A DNA stretch of 64,000 nt from an uncultured Desulfovibrio sp. (GCA_913063155.1 CAJXYU010000006.1:124001-188000), one strand, 5' to 3'; shown: positions 9,006 through 17,328, numbered from the stretch's first letter. Program-made: numbers and translations. Notes: generated from the sequence alone by a model not told the origin.

Positions 9006-9785
9006 ATGAAAAAAACGTTCTGTTACGTCGCTCTTTACGCACTGCCCCTCCTCGCCGCAGTCTTCTGCATCTCCGCCAATGCCGCGGAGCTGACCATTTA
9101 TTTTGAAAAAAATCGATTTCAGAAGAGCAAAAAAGAGAATCTCATCGGCACTTTCCCGGAAATCATCGAGGAACTTATCAAACGGACAGAAACGGACACC
9201 GAAATCGTGGAAGTCCCTTGGCGGCGAGGGTACCGGTTGGCGCAGACCCAGGCCGACACGGCCCTCGCCCCCATCCCCAGAACGCTCGAACGGGAAACAT
9301 TCTTCCGTTGGTTGGGGCCGATCAGCCGCATCGATTGGATATTCTTCAAAAAAAAAGGACGCGACATCAGCCTGAAATCGCTGGATGACGCCAAAAGGGT
9401 GCCCGCCATAGGAACCCATGCCGGGGGAGGACATGAACTATTCCTGAGGAGCAGGGGGTTCACCAATCTCAAGTCGGCCAACAATCAAATGATCAACGTG
9501 CGAAAGCTCATGGAGAACCGCGTCGATCTCATCGTGAGCACCAATCTGGAAATGGCCTCCCTCATCGGGCGCGCGGGATACGACACGGAGGCGATCAGGC
9601 CGGTCTTCGCCTTCAAGGAAGTGTACCTGTATCTCGGATTTTCGCCACTCACCGCTCCCGAACTCTTCAAACGCTGGCAAGCCGCATTCGAAAGCATGCG
9701 GAGGGACGGAACACTCCAGAGGATGCAACGGCGCACTCCTCTTCCCCAGCCGGGGCTCTCCGTGGGGTCGTCGCCCGTCCGCTAG
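9006..9785 (+). CDS. Periplasmic solute-binding protein (SBP_bac_3 type), copy 3 of 3
   Basis: This 259-residue protein is the most divergent member of the tandem family. It has a signal peptide (residues 1-27) and keeps the same landmarks: LTIYFEKNRFQ, IEELIKRTE, WRRGYRLAQTQADTALAPI, FRWLGPISRIDWIFFKK and NRVDLIVSTNLEM. The C-terminus is arginine-rich and shortened relative to copies 1 and 2. Its stop codon overlaps by two bases the stop of the convergent HD-domain gene. No transporter partner is adjacent. Confidence 0.8.
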   Translation: MKKTFCYVALYALPLLAAVFCISANAAELTIYFEKNRFQKSKKENLIGTFPEIIEELIKRTETDTEIVEVPWRRGYRLAQTQADTALAPIPRTLERETFFRWLGPISRIDWIFFKKKGRDISLKSLDDAKRVPAIGTHAGGGHELFLRSRGFTNLKSANNQMINVRKLMENRVDLIVSTNLEMASLIGRAGYDTEAIRPVFAFKEVYLYLGFSPLTAPELFKRWQAAFESMRRDGTLQRMQRRTPLPQPGLSVGSSPVR

Positions 9786-10381
9786 GTATCGTCTTTGAGG
9801 ATTCCATCGCGCACAGCACCGTCCAAGAGCTCCAGCACCACGGGCCAGAGCTTGGGCGCGCCTTCGCGGACTTGGCCCATGCGTACCAGCACCCTGCTTT
9901 TGGGTATGTCGTAAAGCCGCCATGTCCCCCCGTCGCTTCTGAGATTCTGGCGCAGGACCTGGAAACGGTCCAAAGCGTTGGCGAATGCGGCCTCCGGAGT
10001 TTCACACTCCTCGAACTCGTCCCACAGGGCCCGCAGCTCACGCCCCATTTCCTCGGGCAGCAAACCGAAAATACGGTCCGCTGCCGCCTGCTCCCGTTCG
10101 GCCTTGTCCTCGTACCCCTTCTCGTCGTAGCAGAAGGTGTCGCCGGCATCGATCTCCACCACGTCGTGGATAAGCATCATCTTCATAGCCCGGAACTGGT
10201 CGATTTTCTCCGGGGCGTATTCGTCCATGAACATACACAGAATGGCCATGTGCCAGGAATGTTCCGCGCTGTTTTCCTCACGCGATCCGTCCATGATCAG
10301 ATTCTTCCGGTAAACACTCTTAAGTTGGTCCAGGGTGTCGGAAAAATCCATCATCTGCTGCAGCCGTTCGTCGATAGCCAT
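9782..10381 (-). CDS. HD-domain phosphohydrolase, YfbR/HDDC2-like
   Basis: This 199-residue protein starts at the ATG at 10381, preceded by AAGGAG. It contains the HD-domain metal site: His-Ser-Trp-His in ENSAEHSWHMAI, the HD pair in LIHDVVEIDAGDT, and a later Asp near NALDRFQVL. This arrangement resembles 5'-deoxynucleotidase YfbR and human HDDC2, which dephosphorylate deoxynucleoside monophosphates. The 3' end overlaps that of the solute-binding gene on the other strand. A second, shorter relative is at 58707-59315. Substrate specificity is inferred from family resemblance only. Confidence 0.85.
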   Translation of the reverse strand: MAIDERLQQMMDFSDTLDQLKSVYRKNLIMDGSREENSAEHSWHMAILCMFMDEYAPEKIDQFRAMKMMLIHDVVEIDAGDTFCYDEKGYEDKAEREQAAADRIFGLLPEEMGRELRALWDEFEECETPEAAFANALDRFQVLRQNLRSDGGTWRLYDIPKSRVLVRMGQVREGAPKLWPVVLELLDGAVRDGILKDDT

Positions 10382-10432
10382 TGAATGCTCCTTGCGTTGT
10401 GTGAGGGCTAGTACCAGAAAGCGGCGCAAAAG

Positions 10433-10463
10433 AAAAAGGCCGATCAGAAGATCGGCCTTTTTT
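10433..10463 (-). terminator. Terminator downstream of the ferredoxin-nitroreductase pair
   Basis: A perfect 13-bp stem (AAAAAGGCCGATC / GATCGGCCTTTTT) surrounds an AGAA loop, with A/T tracts on both sides. It lies 28 bases beyond the stop of the gene ending at 10491 and is probably used on the minus strand. Confidence 0.9.
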
Positions 10464-10490
10464 GAATCAATTCTTTTTTAAATCAACTAA

Positions 10491-11321
10491 TTACAACTCA
10501 ACCCGATTAATGACCGCCATGCCGTCACGCTGCACGGTGCGATGGTATTTCATGGCCGGCTTGCCGAAAATCATCATGTAGCCGATCGTATGGTCGTCGG
10601 GAACGCCCATCTTGCGCAGCAACTCCGGACAGACCAGGGTCATGGCCCACTTGGCAAGACCGTCCCAGAGGGTGCCCAGCCCCATGCTCCGGGCCAGCAG
10701 CTCGAAATAGCTCAAACCGATAATGCAATCCGCTTCCGGGGAAGGACCGCCGTTCGGGGAAGAAGCAACGAGCAGATGGGGCGCGCCCCGAAAAAGCACG
10801 TCCACACGCTTATTCTCCCACAATTCCACAAACTGCTTGAACAACTCCAGCCCCGGCGGAACAGAGTCGCTGTCCACGGCTTTGCGCAGGGCTCCGTAGG
10901 TGGCCTCGCGAACCTTGTCCATAACGGCGGCATCTTCCACCACGGTGTACATCATCTGCAAGTTGTTCTTGCCGGTGGGCGCATTGGAGATGACGGCCAT
11001 GAGCTTGGAGATGACGGCCGCATCCACTGGCTCCGGCTTGTAGCGGCGCACGGAACGGCGACCCTTGATGAGGCGCTCCATCTGTCCTTCGTCCGGCAGG
11101 TTGTCCAAAGGCAGGCTTTGGTCCGGGTCCTTGCCGCAGATGGACAGCGCGCCGGTGGGACATATGGCCAGACAGTGCTGGCACTGCAGACACGTAACTT
11201 CCTTGCCTTTCCTGACCATGGGATAGCCGTCTCCGCCGAACTTGAGCACCATGACGGGACAGTCGGAAATGCATTCCCCGCAGGTGACGCATTTTTCCTG
11301 ATCTATTTTCAGATGCAGCAT
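10491..11321 (-). CDS. Ferredoxin-domain nitroreductase family protein, copy A
   Basis: This 276-residue fusion has an N-terminal bacterial 2[4Fe-4S] ferredoxin domain (CVTCGECISDCP and CLQCQHCLAICP, residues about 10-55) and a C-terminal FMN-binding nitroreductase domain. The latter includes the RRSVRRYKPEPV start motif and a late GYMMIFGKP element. Such proteins pass electrons from a ferredoxin or hydrogenase to an FMN site and reduce an organic substrate. The ATG at 11321 has AGGAG six bases upstream; the longer frame to 11360 has no ribosome site. It follows a close paralogue (11392-12222), suggesting tandem duplication. Confidence 0.9.
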   Translation of the reverse strand: MLHLKIDQEKCVTCGECISDCPVMVLKFGGDGYPMVRKGKEVTCLQCQHCLAICPTGALSICGKDPDQSLPLDNLPDEGQMERLIKGRRSVRRYKPEPVDAAVISKLMAVISNAPTGKNNLQMMYTVVEDAAVMDKVREATYGALRKAVDSDSVPPGLELFKQFVELWENKRVDVLFRGAPHLLVASSPNGGPSPEADCIIGLSYFELLARSMGLGTLWDGLAKWAMTLVCPELLRKMGVPDDHTIGYMMIFGKPAMKYHRTVQRDGMAVINRVEL

Positions 11322-11391
11322 ATTCACTCCTGAAGAACTCATTATTTTATTCGATCCCAAGCCAATTACGCACCTTTACCGGAAATGACAA

Positions 11392-12222
11392 TCACAGGAA
11401 AATGCGGTTGACGGAGACCGCGCCATTGCGTTGCACGGCCCGGCGATACCGCACTGCGGGTTTGCCGAACCCCATGACAAAGCCGACCGTATGGTCTTCA
11501 GGAACGTTCATCCTCGCCAACAGTTCCGGACAGATCCGTGTCAAGGCCCACAGGCCCAATCCCAGCCAGACCGTGCCGATTCCCATACTCTGGGCCAGCA
11601 GTTCGAAATAGCTCAGACCGATGACGCAGTCCGCTTCGGGAGTCGCTCCGCCGGACGGGCTGGAAGCGATGAGCAGGTGCGGAGCGCCGCGAAAGATGGT
11701 GTCCGCTCCGCTGGATTCCCACCGCTCGGCATAACTCTCGAATATCTCCAGTCCGGAAGGCAGTGCGCCGCTATCGGCGGCCTTGCGGACGGCCCTGTAC
11801 GCAGTTGCACGAACCTTGTTCATGACGGCGGGGTCCTCCACCACCGAGTATGTCAACCGCATATTGTTTCTGGCCGTTGGCGCGCTGGAAACGATATCCA
11901 GCATCCTGGCGACGAGTGGAGGATCGACCGGCTCGTTCTTGTAACGCCGCACAGACCGACGCCCTCTGATCAGCTGTTCCATCTGACCGCCGTCCGGCCA
12001 GTTATCCAAAGGCATGCTTTCCTCCGGGTTCTTACCCGAAACCGAAAGCGCTCCGGTCGGGCAGACAGCCATGCAATGCTGACACTCGAAGCAGGCAGCT
12101 TCTCCGTCCTCCGTCATAACCGGATATCCGTCGGGATCGGCTTCAAGCGCCTGCTTCACGCAGTCCGCAATACATTCGCCACAGGCAACGCATTTTTCCC
12201 GATCGATTTTCAACTGTATCAT
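11392..12222 (-). CDS. Ferredoxin-domain nitroreductase family protein, copy B
   Basis: This protein has 276 residues, the same length as copy A, and the same architecture. It has two Cys clusters (CVACGECIADC and CFECQHCMAVCP), then RGRRSVRRYKNEPV and the nitroreductase fold. The first cluster is followed by Val instead of the usual Pro, a mild difference from copy A. A GGAG lies about 11 bases before the ATG. The 70-base gap to copy A has no clear terminator, so the two genes may be co-transcribed. The physiological substrate is unknown. Confidence 0.9.
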   Translation of the reverse strand: MIQLKIDREKCVACGECIADCVKQALEADPDGYPVMTEDGEAACFECQHCMAVCPTGALSVSGKNPEESMPLDNWPDGGQMEQLIRGRRSVRRYKNEPVDPPLVARMLDIVSSAPTARNNMRLTYSVVEDPAVMNKVRATAYRAVRKAADSGALPSGLEIFESYAERWESSGADTIFRGAPHLLIASSPSGGATPEADCVIGLSYFELLAQSMGIGTVWLGLGLWALTRICPELLARMNVPEDHTVGFVMGFGKPAVRYRRAVQRNGAVSVNRIFL

Positions 12223-12606
12223 GCTATCTGTTTCTCCTCATTGTTTTTCAAACGATACGGTCCCAATAGCACTCTGAAAAATAATGGGAAGAAGGCACCT
12301 TTTCGAAACCGGGGCACCCCAAAAAAACCGCCGGCACTACAAAGCAGCCTCTGTCCTTGTATGTGAAGTCCGATGTATCGGGTTCCGCCCCCATCAACCG
12401 GCCTTTCATCAGAGCGAGTGGGAGCATGAAAATGAATCAACCGTCCAGAATGGGACGCGTGTTCTCCGGGAATGTATTGGCTGCCTGCTCAAAAATGGTT
12501 GGGGGCAAGACGCGAAAAAAGATCAAATCCAGCGTGTACTCATATGGTACTAGAGGATTTGATCTTTTTGATGAAACGAAGCAATCGGCCCTTGAGAGGC
12601 GAACAA
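12223..12606. other. Intergenic region without a supported gene
   Basis: This stretch of about 384 bases lies upstream of the nitroreductase pair and downstream of the response regulator gene. It contains the inverted repeat at 12516-12569. A short plus-strand frame from 12432 (65 codons) has a GGAG but no recognisable content, and overlaps both the inverted repeat and the regulator gene, so I do not call it. Confidence 0.5.
12516..12569 (-). terminator. Long-loop inverted repeat, probable terminator of the response regulator gene
   Basis: The arms AAAAAGATCAAATCC (12516-12530) and GGATTTGATCTTTTT (12555-12569) pair perfectly over 15 bp around a 24-base loop. The minus strand continues into a T-run, as in a Rho-independent terminator. 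It sits 37 bases after the stop of the regulator at 12607. The large loop and AT-rich stem are unusual for this genome, whose other terminators have GC-rich stems and loops of about four bases. Confidence 0.6.
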
Positions 12607-13038
12607 TCAGATCATTCTGCCGGTGATCTCCTTCATGTGCGCCTGCATGATTTTCTCCTCATGCGCGGATTTCTTGTCCTTGGCCTTGCGCACCAGCCCC
12701 ACGAGCTGCTCAATGTCGCACGGCTTGAGCAGATAGTCGAAGGCGCCCTTTTTCATGCCCTCAATGGCTGTCTCAATGGTGCCGTGCCCGGTGAGCATGA
12801 TCACCTCCACCAGCGGGAAATCGGAACGAATGGCCTTGAGGGTTTCCAACCCGTCCATGCCCGGCATCTTCACGTCCAGGATAACCACGTCGATCTCGTT
12901 GTTCCTGCCCAGTTCATCCAGCGCCCCGGCCCCGCTTTCAGCTGTGGTCACTTCCAAATCCCGGGTCCCGAGCCGTTTTTCCATAATCTCCAGAAAACTC
13001 TTTTCATCGTCGACCAGAAGAACGTTTGCGAAGCTCAT
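12607..13038 (-). CDS. Stand-alone response regulator receiver protein
   Basis: This 143-residue protein starts at 13038 with GGAGG six bases upstream. A complete receiver domain is visible: the acidic pair in LLVDDEKSF, the phosphoacceptor Asp in VVILDVKMPGMDG, Thr in IMLTGHGTIE, and Lys in DYLLKPCDIEQL. A charged helical tail of about 25 residues follows instead of an output domain. It should act by protein contact, like CheY or Spo0F. No kinase is adjacent; the soluble PAS kinase at 6090-7226 and the membrane kinase at 31026-32609 are candidates in the window. A terminator-like hairpin (13218-13256) separates it from the beta-helix gene upstream. Confidence 0.9.
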   Translation of the reverse strand: MSFANVLLVDDEKSFLEIMEKRLGTRDLEVTTAESGAGALDELGRNNEIDVVILDVKMPGMDGLETLKAIRSDFPLVEVIMLTGHGTIETAIEGMKKGAFDYLLKPCDIEQLVGLVRKAKDKKSAHEEKIMQAHMKEITGRMI

Positions 13039-13217
13039 AGCACCTCCAGAGTCATCGTAGTTCCGTTCCTTGGGTGGCGTGGGGGCCCCCTCAACCCGAT
13101 CCACTCACCCGCTTTCATGCCGCGCCGTCAAGCAGTCACTTGTCCGAGCATGCATTCCCACAGTACTTTCCTTCAATGAAAACGGTCAATCATTTCCATC
13201 AACAGGCACATTGAATC

Positions 13218-13256
13218 AAAAAGGCCGGACCGCCCCAAAGGACTGCATCCGGCCTT
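13218..13256 (-). terminator. Terminator downstream of the beta-helix protein gene
   Basis: The arms AAGGCCGGA and TCCGGCCTT pair across an 18-base loop, and the minus strand continues with a T-run. It lies 28 bases after the stop at 13284 and closes the SLC13/CBS/pseudo-receiver unit. Confidence 0.8.
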
Positions 13257-13283
13257 GTTCTTTCATACTGAAGCGCGCGCCCC

Positions 13284-14720
13284 TTATGGAATGAGCGGCT
13301 CGATACGCATGGTCGGACACAGACCCTTGAGGTCGCCGCCCATGTAGGCCTGAACCGTATTGTAGCCCACATCCTGAGTCTTCTGGGCGTGCCCCGCGGT
13401 CCTGTCGGGATCGCCGGCGTCGAAATACGCTCCGTTTTCCTCCAGGATATGCTGGATGCGATGGGCGAAACCTTCCACGAAGGCGGCCAGATCGCCCTCG
13501 GCCACAAGGCCGCCCTGCTCAAACCGGGTTTGCTTGCTGATCTCGCTCAGCAGCACCGTGTTTGTGGCCACATCGGCCTGGGTGCGGATGTAACCCCAAA
13601 TCAGGGAGCCGTCGGGGATGCCGATGGGCTCCTCGGCGTCGATGATGGTGTGCGGCATGGTCACGCAGTCCTTGCCGATGGTCACACGCGCCTTCTCGCG
13701 GCCATAGACGAAGGAGTTGAAGCCCGTGAAGGTGCCCTGGCCCAGGTCGGCGTTGATGACCTTTCCTCCGTGGGCGGTCACGTTCATGCCCTCGTAATTC
13801 GAATTGATGATGTAGCAGTTCTCCTGCGCGTTGGAACCATCGCCCAGACGGGAATTCTCCACGTAGGCGCGCTGGCAGACCATGACATTGTTGCCGATGG
13901 CGCAATCGCCCCTGATGAGCGAATAGTGGCTGACGAACGAAGTATCCGGGAATTCCACCGGGATCTCGGGCTGGGCCGCATTGTAGACCGGCTCGAAGTC
14001 GTGCTTGCGCGCTTCGCAAAAATCCATGAACACGCCGGACGGACGGTGATTCTCATCCAGAGTGAGATACTTTTCGAGCACCTCGGGCGAGTGCTGGTAG
14101 TTGATGGAGAACACACCCGGATTTTCGATGAGAATATGGCCCGGCTCGATGCGCCGCCCGGAAAGTTCTCCGCCCTGCACATAGGCGAACGCGCCCACAA
14201 TGCAGTTGTGGCAGGAGGAAAGGTCCACGGTGGCGAACGGCTCAATGATGCAGCCCTCCACGGGAGTACCGTGGATATTGGAATACTGCAGGGCGATGGT
14301 GTTCAGGATCTTGAAGATCTCCACGTTCTCCGGATCGTGGGAATTGTTGTGCACCAGAGTCTTGACCAGAAAGCTGTGCCGAATGGAAATCCGCTCGTCC
14401 TGAAAGAGACGCAGCTTGGCCCCGTGCATGTCGACGACGGTGCCCTTGCGCTTGAGTTCGTCTCCCCGGATGTCACATTTGTACACCACGGAGAGTTCCA
14501 CTTCGGTCTTGCCCAGGAAGTAGGTTCCGGCAAGGCTGGAATGCTTGAAGCTGAAAGAAAGCGGATGCTGATGCGTCAGCGCGTAGAAGCCGTAATACAT
14601 GGCATGGCTGTCCATCGGGATCTGATTGCGGACGTATTGGGAGACGTCCAGGCCGGGATCGCGCAGGTTGGCGCTCACCCGGGCCACCACATGTTCGATG
14701 AGGTTGTTCAACTCTTTCAT
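13284..14720 (-). CDS. Left-handed beta-helix (hexapeptide-repeat) protein, DUF4954-like
   Basis: This 478-residue protein has repeated hexapeptide-type strands in its middle (residues about 265-400), for example GDCAIGNNVMVCQRAYVENS and GKDCVTMPHTIIDAEEP. These resemble the left-handed beta-helix of nucleotidyl/acyltransferases such as GlmU. I recognise no nucleotidyltransferase domain; the N-terminal 180 residues contain further irregular strands. The ATG at 14720 is preferred; a GTG six codons upstream has no ribosome site, although GAGG lies 12 bases from the ATG. It is the last gene of a unit with an SLC13 permease, a CBS protein and a degenerate receiver. A sugar-nucleotide or acyl-transfer role is possible but unproven. 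Confidence 0.7.
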   Translation of the reverse strand: MKELNNLIEHVVARVSANLRDPGLDVSQYVRNQIPMDSHAMYYGFYALTHQHPLSFSFKHSSLAGTYFLGKTEVELSVVYKCDIRGDELKRKGTVVDMHGAKLRLFQDERISIRHSFLVKTLVHNNSHDPENVEIFKILNTIALQYSNIHGTPVEGCIIEPFATVDLSSCHNCIVGAFAYVQGGELSGRRIEPGHILIENPGVFSINYQHSPEVLEKYLTLDENHRPSGVFMDFCEARKHDFEPVYNAAQPEIPVEFPDTSFVSHYSLIRGDCAIGNNVMVCQRAYVENSRLGDGSNAQENCYIINSNYEGMNVTAHGGKVINADLGQGTFTGFNSFVYGREKARVTIGKDCVTMPHTIIDAEEPIGIPDGSLIWGYIRTQADVATNTVLLSEISKQTRFEQGGLVAEGDLAAFVEGFAHRIQHILEENGAYFDAGDPDRTAGHAQKTQDVGYNTVQAYMGGDLKGLCPTMRIEPLIP

Positions 14721-14800
14721 TTCGGTCCGATTCCTCACGTTTTACTGTTGAAAGGCCGGGAACAGAAATACCGCCCCCGGCCGAGACAGGTCAACAATCA

Positions 14801-16264
14801 TTATCCTCCCAAAGTGATCGGCATTCCCTGCATGGGCCAGATGACCAAGCAGGCAAAACCGGTGACCACCATGAGCAGGATGCTCGCCGGAATGCCGTAG
14901 GCGAAGAATTCTCCCGTGGAGAACTGCCCGGAGTCGTAGGCGATGGCGTTGGGGGCTGCGCCCACCAGCAGCAGGAACGGCATACCGGCGACCACCAGGG
15001 CGGAGTACAGGATGACGTCCGGCGCCACACCGAGATACGGCGCAATGACCAGGGCCACCGGCAGGGAGATGGCTATGGCGGCCACGTTCATGATGAAGTT
15101 GGTCATGATCATGACGAAGAAGGCGATGCTCATGACGAAAATGAACCAGTTGGCCTCCTGGAACATGACCAGCCAGTTGACGGCCATCCACTTGGCCGCC
15201 CCGGTCTGCCAAAGGCAGAAACCGATGCTCATGGCCCCGGCGAACAGCAGGATGATGTTCCAGGGAATGTCTTCGAGGTCCTTGAGGTCAAGGATCTTGA
15301 AAACAAAGAAAAGCACGGAGGAAACCAGGATGATTGCGGTCTTGTCCAGCGCCTTGAGCTCGGGCACGAAGGCGCGGGCGCTCATGATGGCGATGACGCC
15401 GAAGACCAGGACGGCGGCCAGTATCTCCTGACGGGTGATGGGCCCCATCTTGGCATTCAGCTCCCGGGCCTTTTCGCGCAGCCCAGGGATGGTGGCCTTT
15501 TCCGGCTTCAGGAATACCATGAAGAAGCCCCAGAGCACGAAGACCATGATCCATCCCACCGGGAACATGTACCAGGAGAGTTCGAAGAAGCCCACATCGC
15601 GCTGCACGATCTCGTTGAAGAAACCAAGGGCCACGGCGCCGCGCGCCGCCCCGAGCAGGGTCACGATGGACCCGGCGCCGGCCACGTAGGCCATACCGAT
15701 GAACAGTCCCTTGCCGAACTTGGTCTTCTTGTTGCCTTCGCCGTACAGGCTGTAGATGGCCAGCAGCAGCGGATAGATGGTGGCCGCCACCGCGGTGTGG
15801 GCCATGATATGGGTCAACAGCGCGGTGACCACGAACACGCCCAGGTAGATCATGCTCGTCCTCTCACCCACGATGTCCAGCATCTTGTAGGCCAGACGCT
15901 TGGTCAGGCCGGTCTTGGTGAAAACCAGACCGATCATGATGGATGCGAAGATGAACAGGACCGACGGGTCCATGAAGTCCCTGAAGGCCACGCTTGCGGG
16001 CCGCACGAAGAACAAGGCCTGCATGACGCCGATGAGCAGGGAGGTCACGCCGATGGGCACAACCTCGAACACCCACCAGGTGCCGGCCAGCAGGAAGATG
16101 GCGATGGCGCCCTTGCCTTCCTTGGTCAAAATGAAATGCTCGCCGAGTGGGTCCACCGCATCGGGCCACAGGGGACTGAAATAGACGATGACGAACAGGG
16201 CGATCCCCGCCATCATGAACACGAGACGTTTCCAGTCGAACGTCTTGGTATGCGCAGAACTCAT
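14801..16264 (-). CDS. SLC13/DASS-family anion:sodium symporter
   Basis: This 487-residue membrane protein has about 11-12 hydrophobic segments. The family hallmarks are two repeats with re-entrant hairpins ending in Ser-Asn-Thr-like motifs, here HIMAHTAVAATIYPLLLAI and MTNFIMNVAAIAISLPVALV. It starts at 16264 behind GGAGGAG. Members import sulfate, di- or tricarboxylates with Na+. In a sulfate reducer, sulfate or C4-dicarboxylates are both plausible. It is in one unit with a CBS protein 24 bases upstream and a degenerate receiver, all behind a sigma54 promoter (17313-17328). The CBS protein may gate it in response to adenine nucleotides. Confidence 0.87.
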   Translation of the reverse strand: MSSAHTKTFDWKRLVFMMAGIALFVIVYFSPLWPDAVDPLGEHFILTKEGKGAIAIFLLAGTWWVFEVVPIGVTSLLIGVMQALFFVRPASVAFRDFMDPSVLFIFASIMIGLVFTKTGLTKRLAYKMLDIVGERTSMIYLGVFVVTALLTHIMAHTAVAATIYPLLLAIYSLYGEGNKKTKFGKGLFIGMAYVAGAGSIVTLLGAARGAVALGFFNEIVQRDVGFFELSWYMFPVGWIMVFVLWGFFMVFLKPEKATIPGLREKARELNAKMGPITRQEILAAVLVFGVIAIMSARAFVPELKALDKTAIILVSSVLFFVFKILDLKDLEDIPWNIILLFAGAMSIGFCLWQTGAAKWMAVNWLVMFQEANWFIFVMSIAFFVMIMTNFIMNVAAIAISLPVALVIAPYLGVAPDVILYSALVVAGMPFLLLVGAAPNAIAYDSGQFSTGEFFAYGIPASILLMVVTGFACLVIWPMQGMPITLGG

Positions 16265-16288
16265 GACTACACTCCTCCTTCCAGACAA

Positions 16289-16834
16289 TTACAAAGTGCA
16301 GGCCATCATCTGGCTGCGCACCACTTCGAAGATATCGCTGAGTCGCAGAACGCCGGTGACCTTGCCGCCGTTACGGACGACCAGAGGCTGTTCCGCACCG
16401 AAGATGTACTGGTGGATGGCCAGGCCGAGCTCGTCATCCTCCTCCACGGTCTCGCCCGTACCGGGAACGTGCATGACGCTTTCCACCTTCAGGGACACGG
16501 CCTTTTCGCACATGCCCTGCAGGGAGTCGTGCCACAGCCCGAACTTCTTGAACACGTCCAGCACGTACTCGCGGGTGAGCACGGCGCTTTCGTCTTCGTC
16601 TATGTTGGAAATCTTGGAGTAGTTGGGTTCCAGGGAGCGGATGATGTCGACCATGGTCACAAGACCGGCGAATTCGCCGGACTCGTCGAGCACCAGGACA
16701 TCCCTGTGCGCATGGCATTTCCCGCTCTTGTTCCTGAAATCCTCATCAAGAGCCTCGAAAACATTCCGCAATGTCGCATCCGGCCCAACGGTCACGTACT
16801 GTGAAATCGGGATCATCACATCCTTGACCTTCAT
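16289..16834 (-). CDS. CBS-domain-pair protein
   Basis: This 181-residue soluble protein consists of two CBS domains. The first is MKVKDVMIPISQYVTVGPDA...LVTMVDIIRSLEP. The second is around VESVMHVPGTGETVEEDDEL to GVLRLSDIFEVVR. About 60 residues including a helical insert separate them. CBS pairs bind AMP, ATP or S-adenosylmethionine and regulate enzymes or transporters. GGAAGGA precedes the ATG. It lies between the degenerate receiver and the SLC13 permease gene, so regulation of that permease is the natural inference. Confidence 0.9.
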   Translation of the reverse strand: MKVKDVMIPISQYVTVGPDATLRNVFEALDEDFRNKSGKCHAHRDVLVLDESGEFAGLVTMVDIIRSLEPNYSKISNIDEDESAVLTREYVLDVFKKFGLWHDSLQGMCEKAVSLKVESVMHVPGTGETVEEDDELGLAIHQYIFGAEQPLVVRNGGKVTGVLRLSDIFEVVRSQMMACTL

Positions 16835-16877
16835 AGAACATCCTTCCTGCTGATCGTTAGGGCGTCGTCCGGAACCG

Positions 16878-17255
16878 TCAACTCCGGCCGCCGCCTGATT
16901 TAAGATCCTGAATCGATCTCAATTTCCGTTCCAGTTCCTCCATGTCCACCGGGGCGCCGATTTCGGCATACGCCCCCAACTTCATTGCCTCGATGGACAA
17001 CGGAACCGCACCGGAATGGTTGATGAATATCACCTGCGCCTGCGGGCAGGCACTGCGTACGTCATTGAGAAAAGCCAGCATTCCGCGCTCCTGGCCCGTC
17101 ACGCCAAGGAGAACGGCATCCACCTGCTGGTTGCAGGCCATTGCATAGGCCTCTTCCACATCGTCCGTGCCGTGCACCTGCACTCCACGCCTGGAGAGCT
17201 GCTGTGCCAGCTGCCTGCGGAAAGGGGCGTCGCTGTCGACAATCAGTACTTTCAT
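16878..17255 (-). CDS. Degenerate (pseudo-)receiver domain protein
   Basis: This 125-residue protein has the receiver-domain fold pattern: KVLIVDSDAPFRRQL, then DAVLLG, QVIFINHSG, AMKLGAYAEI and APVDMEEL. Its catalytic residues are replaced. The phosphoacceptor Asp position is Gly51 (VLLG instead of VLLD). The Thr/Ser switch position is Asn79. The conserved Lys aligns with Ala101 (APVD instead of KPVD). Only one residue of the N-terminal acidic pair remains. It cannot be phosphorylated in the usual way and probably acts as a constitutive interaction module. It is the first gene of the unit behind the sigma54 promoter, 43 bases before the CBS gene. GGAG lies four bases before the ATG. Confidence 0.83.
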   Translation of the reverse strand: MKVLIVDSDAPFRRQLAQQLSRRGVQVHGTDDVEEAYAMACNQQVDAVLLGVTGQERGMLAFLNDVRSACPQAQVIFINHSGAVPLSIEAMKLGAYAEIGAPVDMEELERKLRSIQDLKSGGGRS

Positions 17256-17312
17256 TCATCTCCAAGATCGGTTCGAAATGCACCGGCTCCTCTCAGCCGG
17301 CGCCCCTCTCTT

Positions 17313-17328
17313 GGCAAGCCGCATGCCA
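17313..17328 (-). promoter_or_regulatory. Sigma54 (-24/-12) promoter of the pseudo-receiver/CBS/SLC13 unit
   Basis: Read on the minus strand the site is TGGCATGCGGCTTGCC. It matches the consensus TGGCAC-N5-TTGCA with correct GG-to-GC spacing of 12 bases. Transcription would start near 17300, about 45 bases before the ATG at 17255. The gene of a sigma54 activator lies just upstream (17824-19236), and candidate activator sites are at 17397-17449. Confidence 0.78.

Noticed and set aside
12432..12626. Short plus-strand open frame (65 codons) with a GGAG site in the intergenic region
   Set aside because: It overlaps an inverted repeat and the response regulator gene on the other strand, and the translation has no recognisable content.
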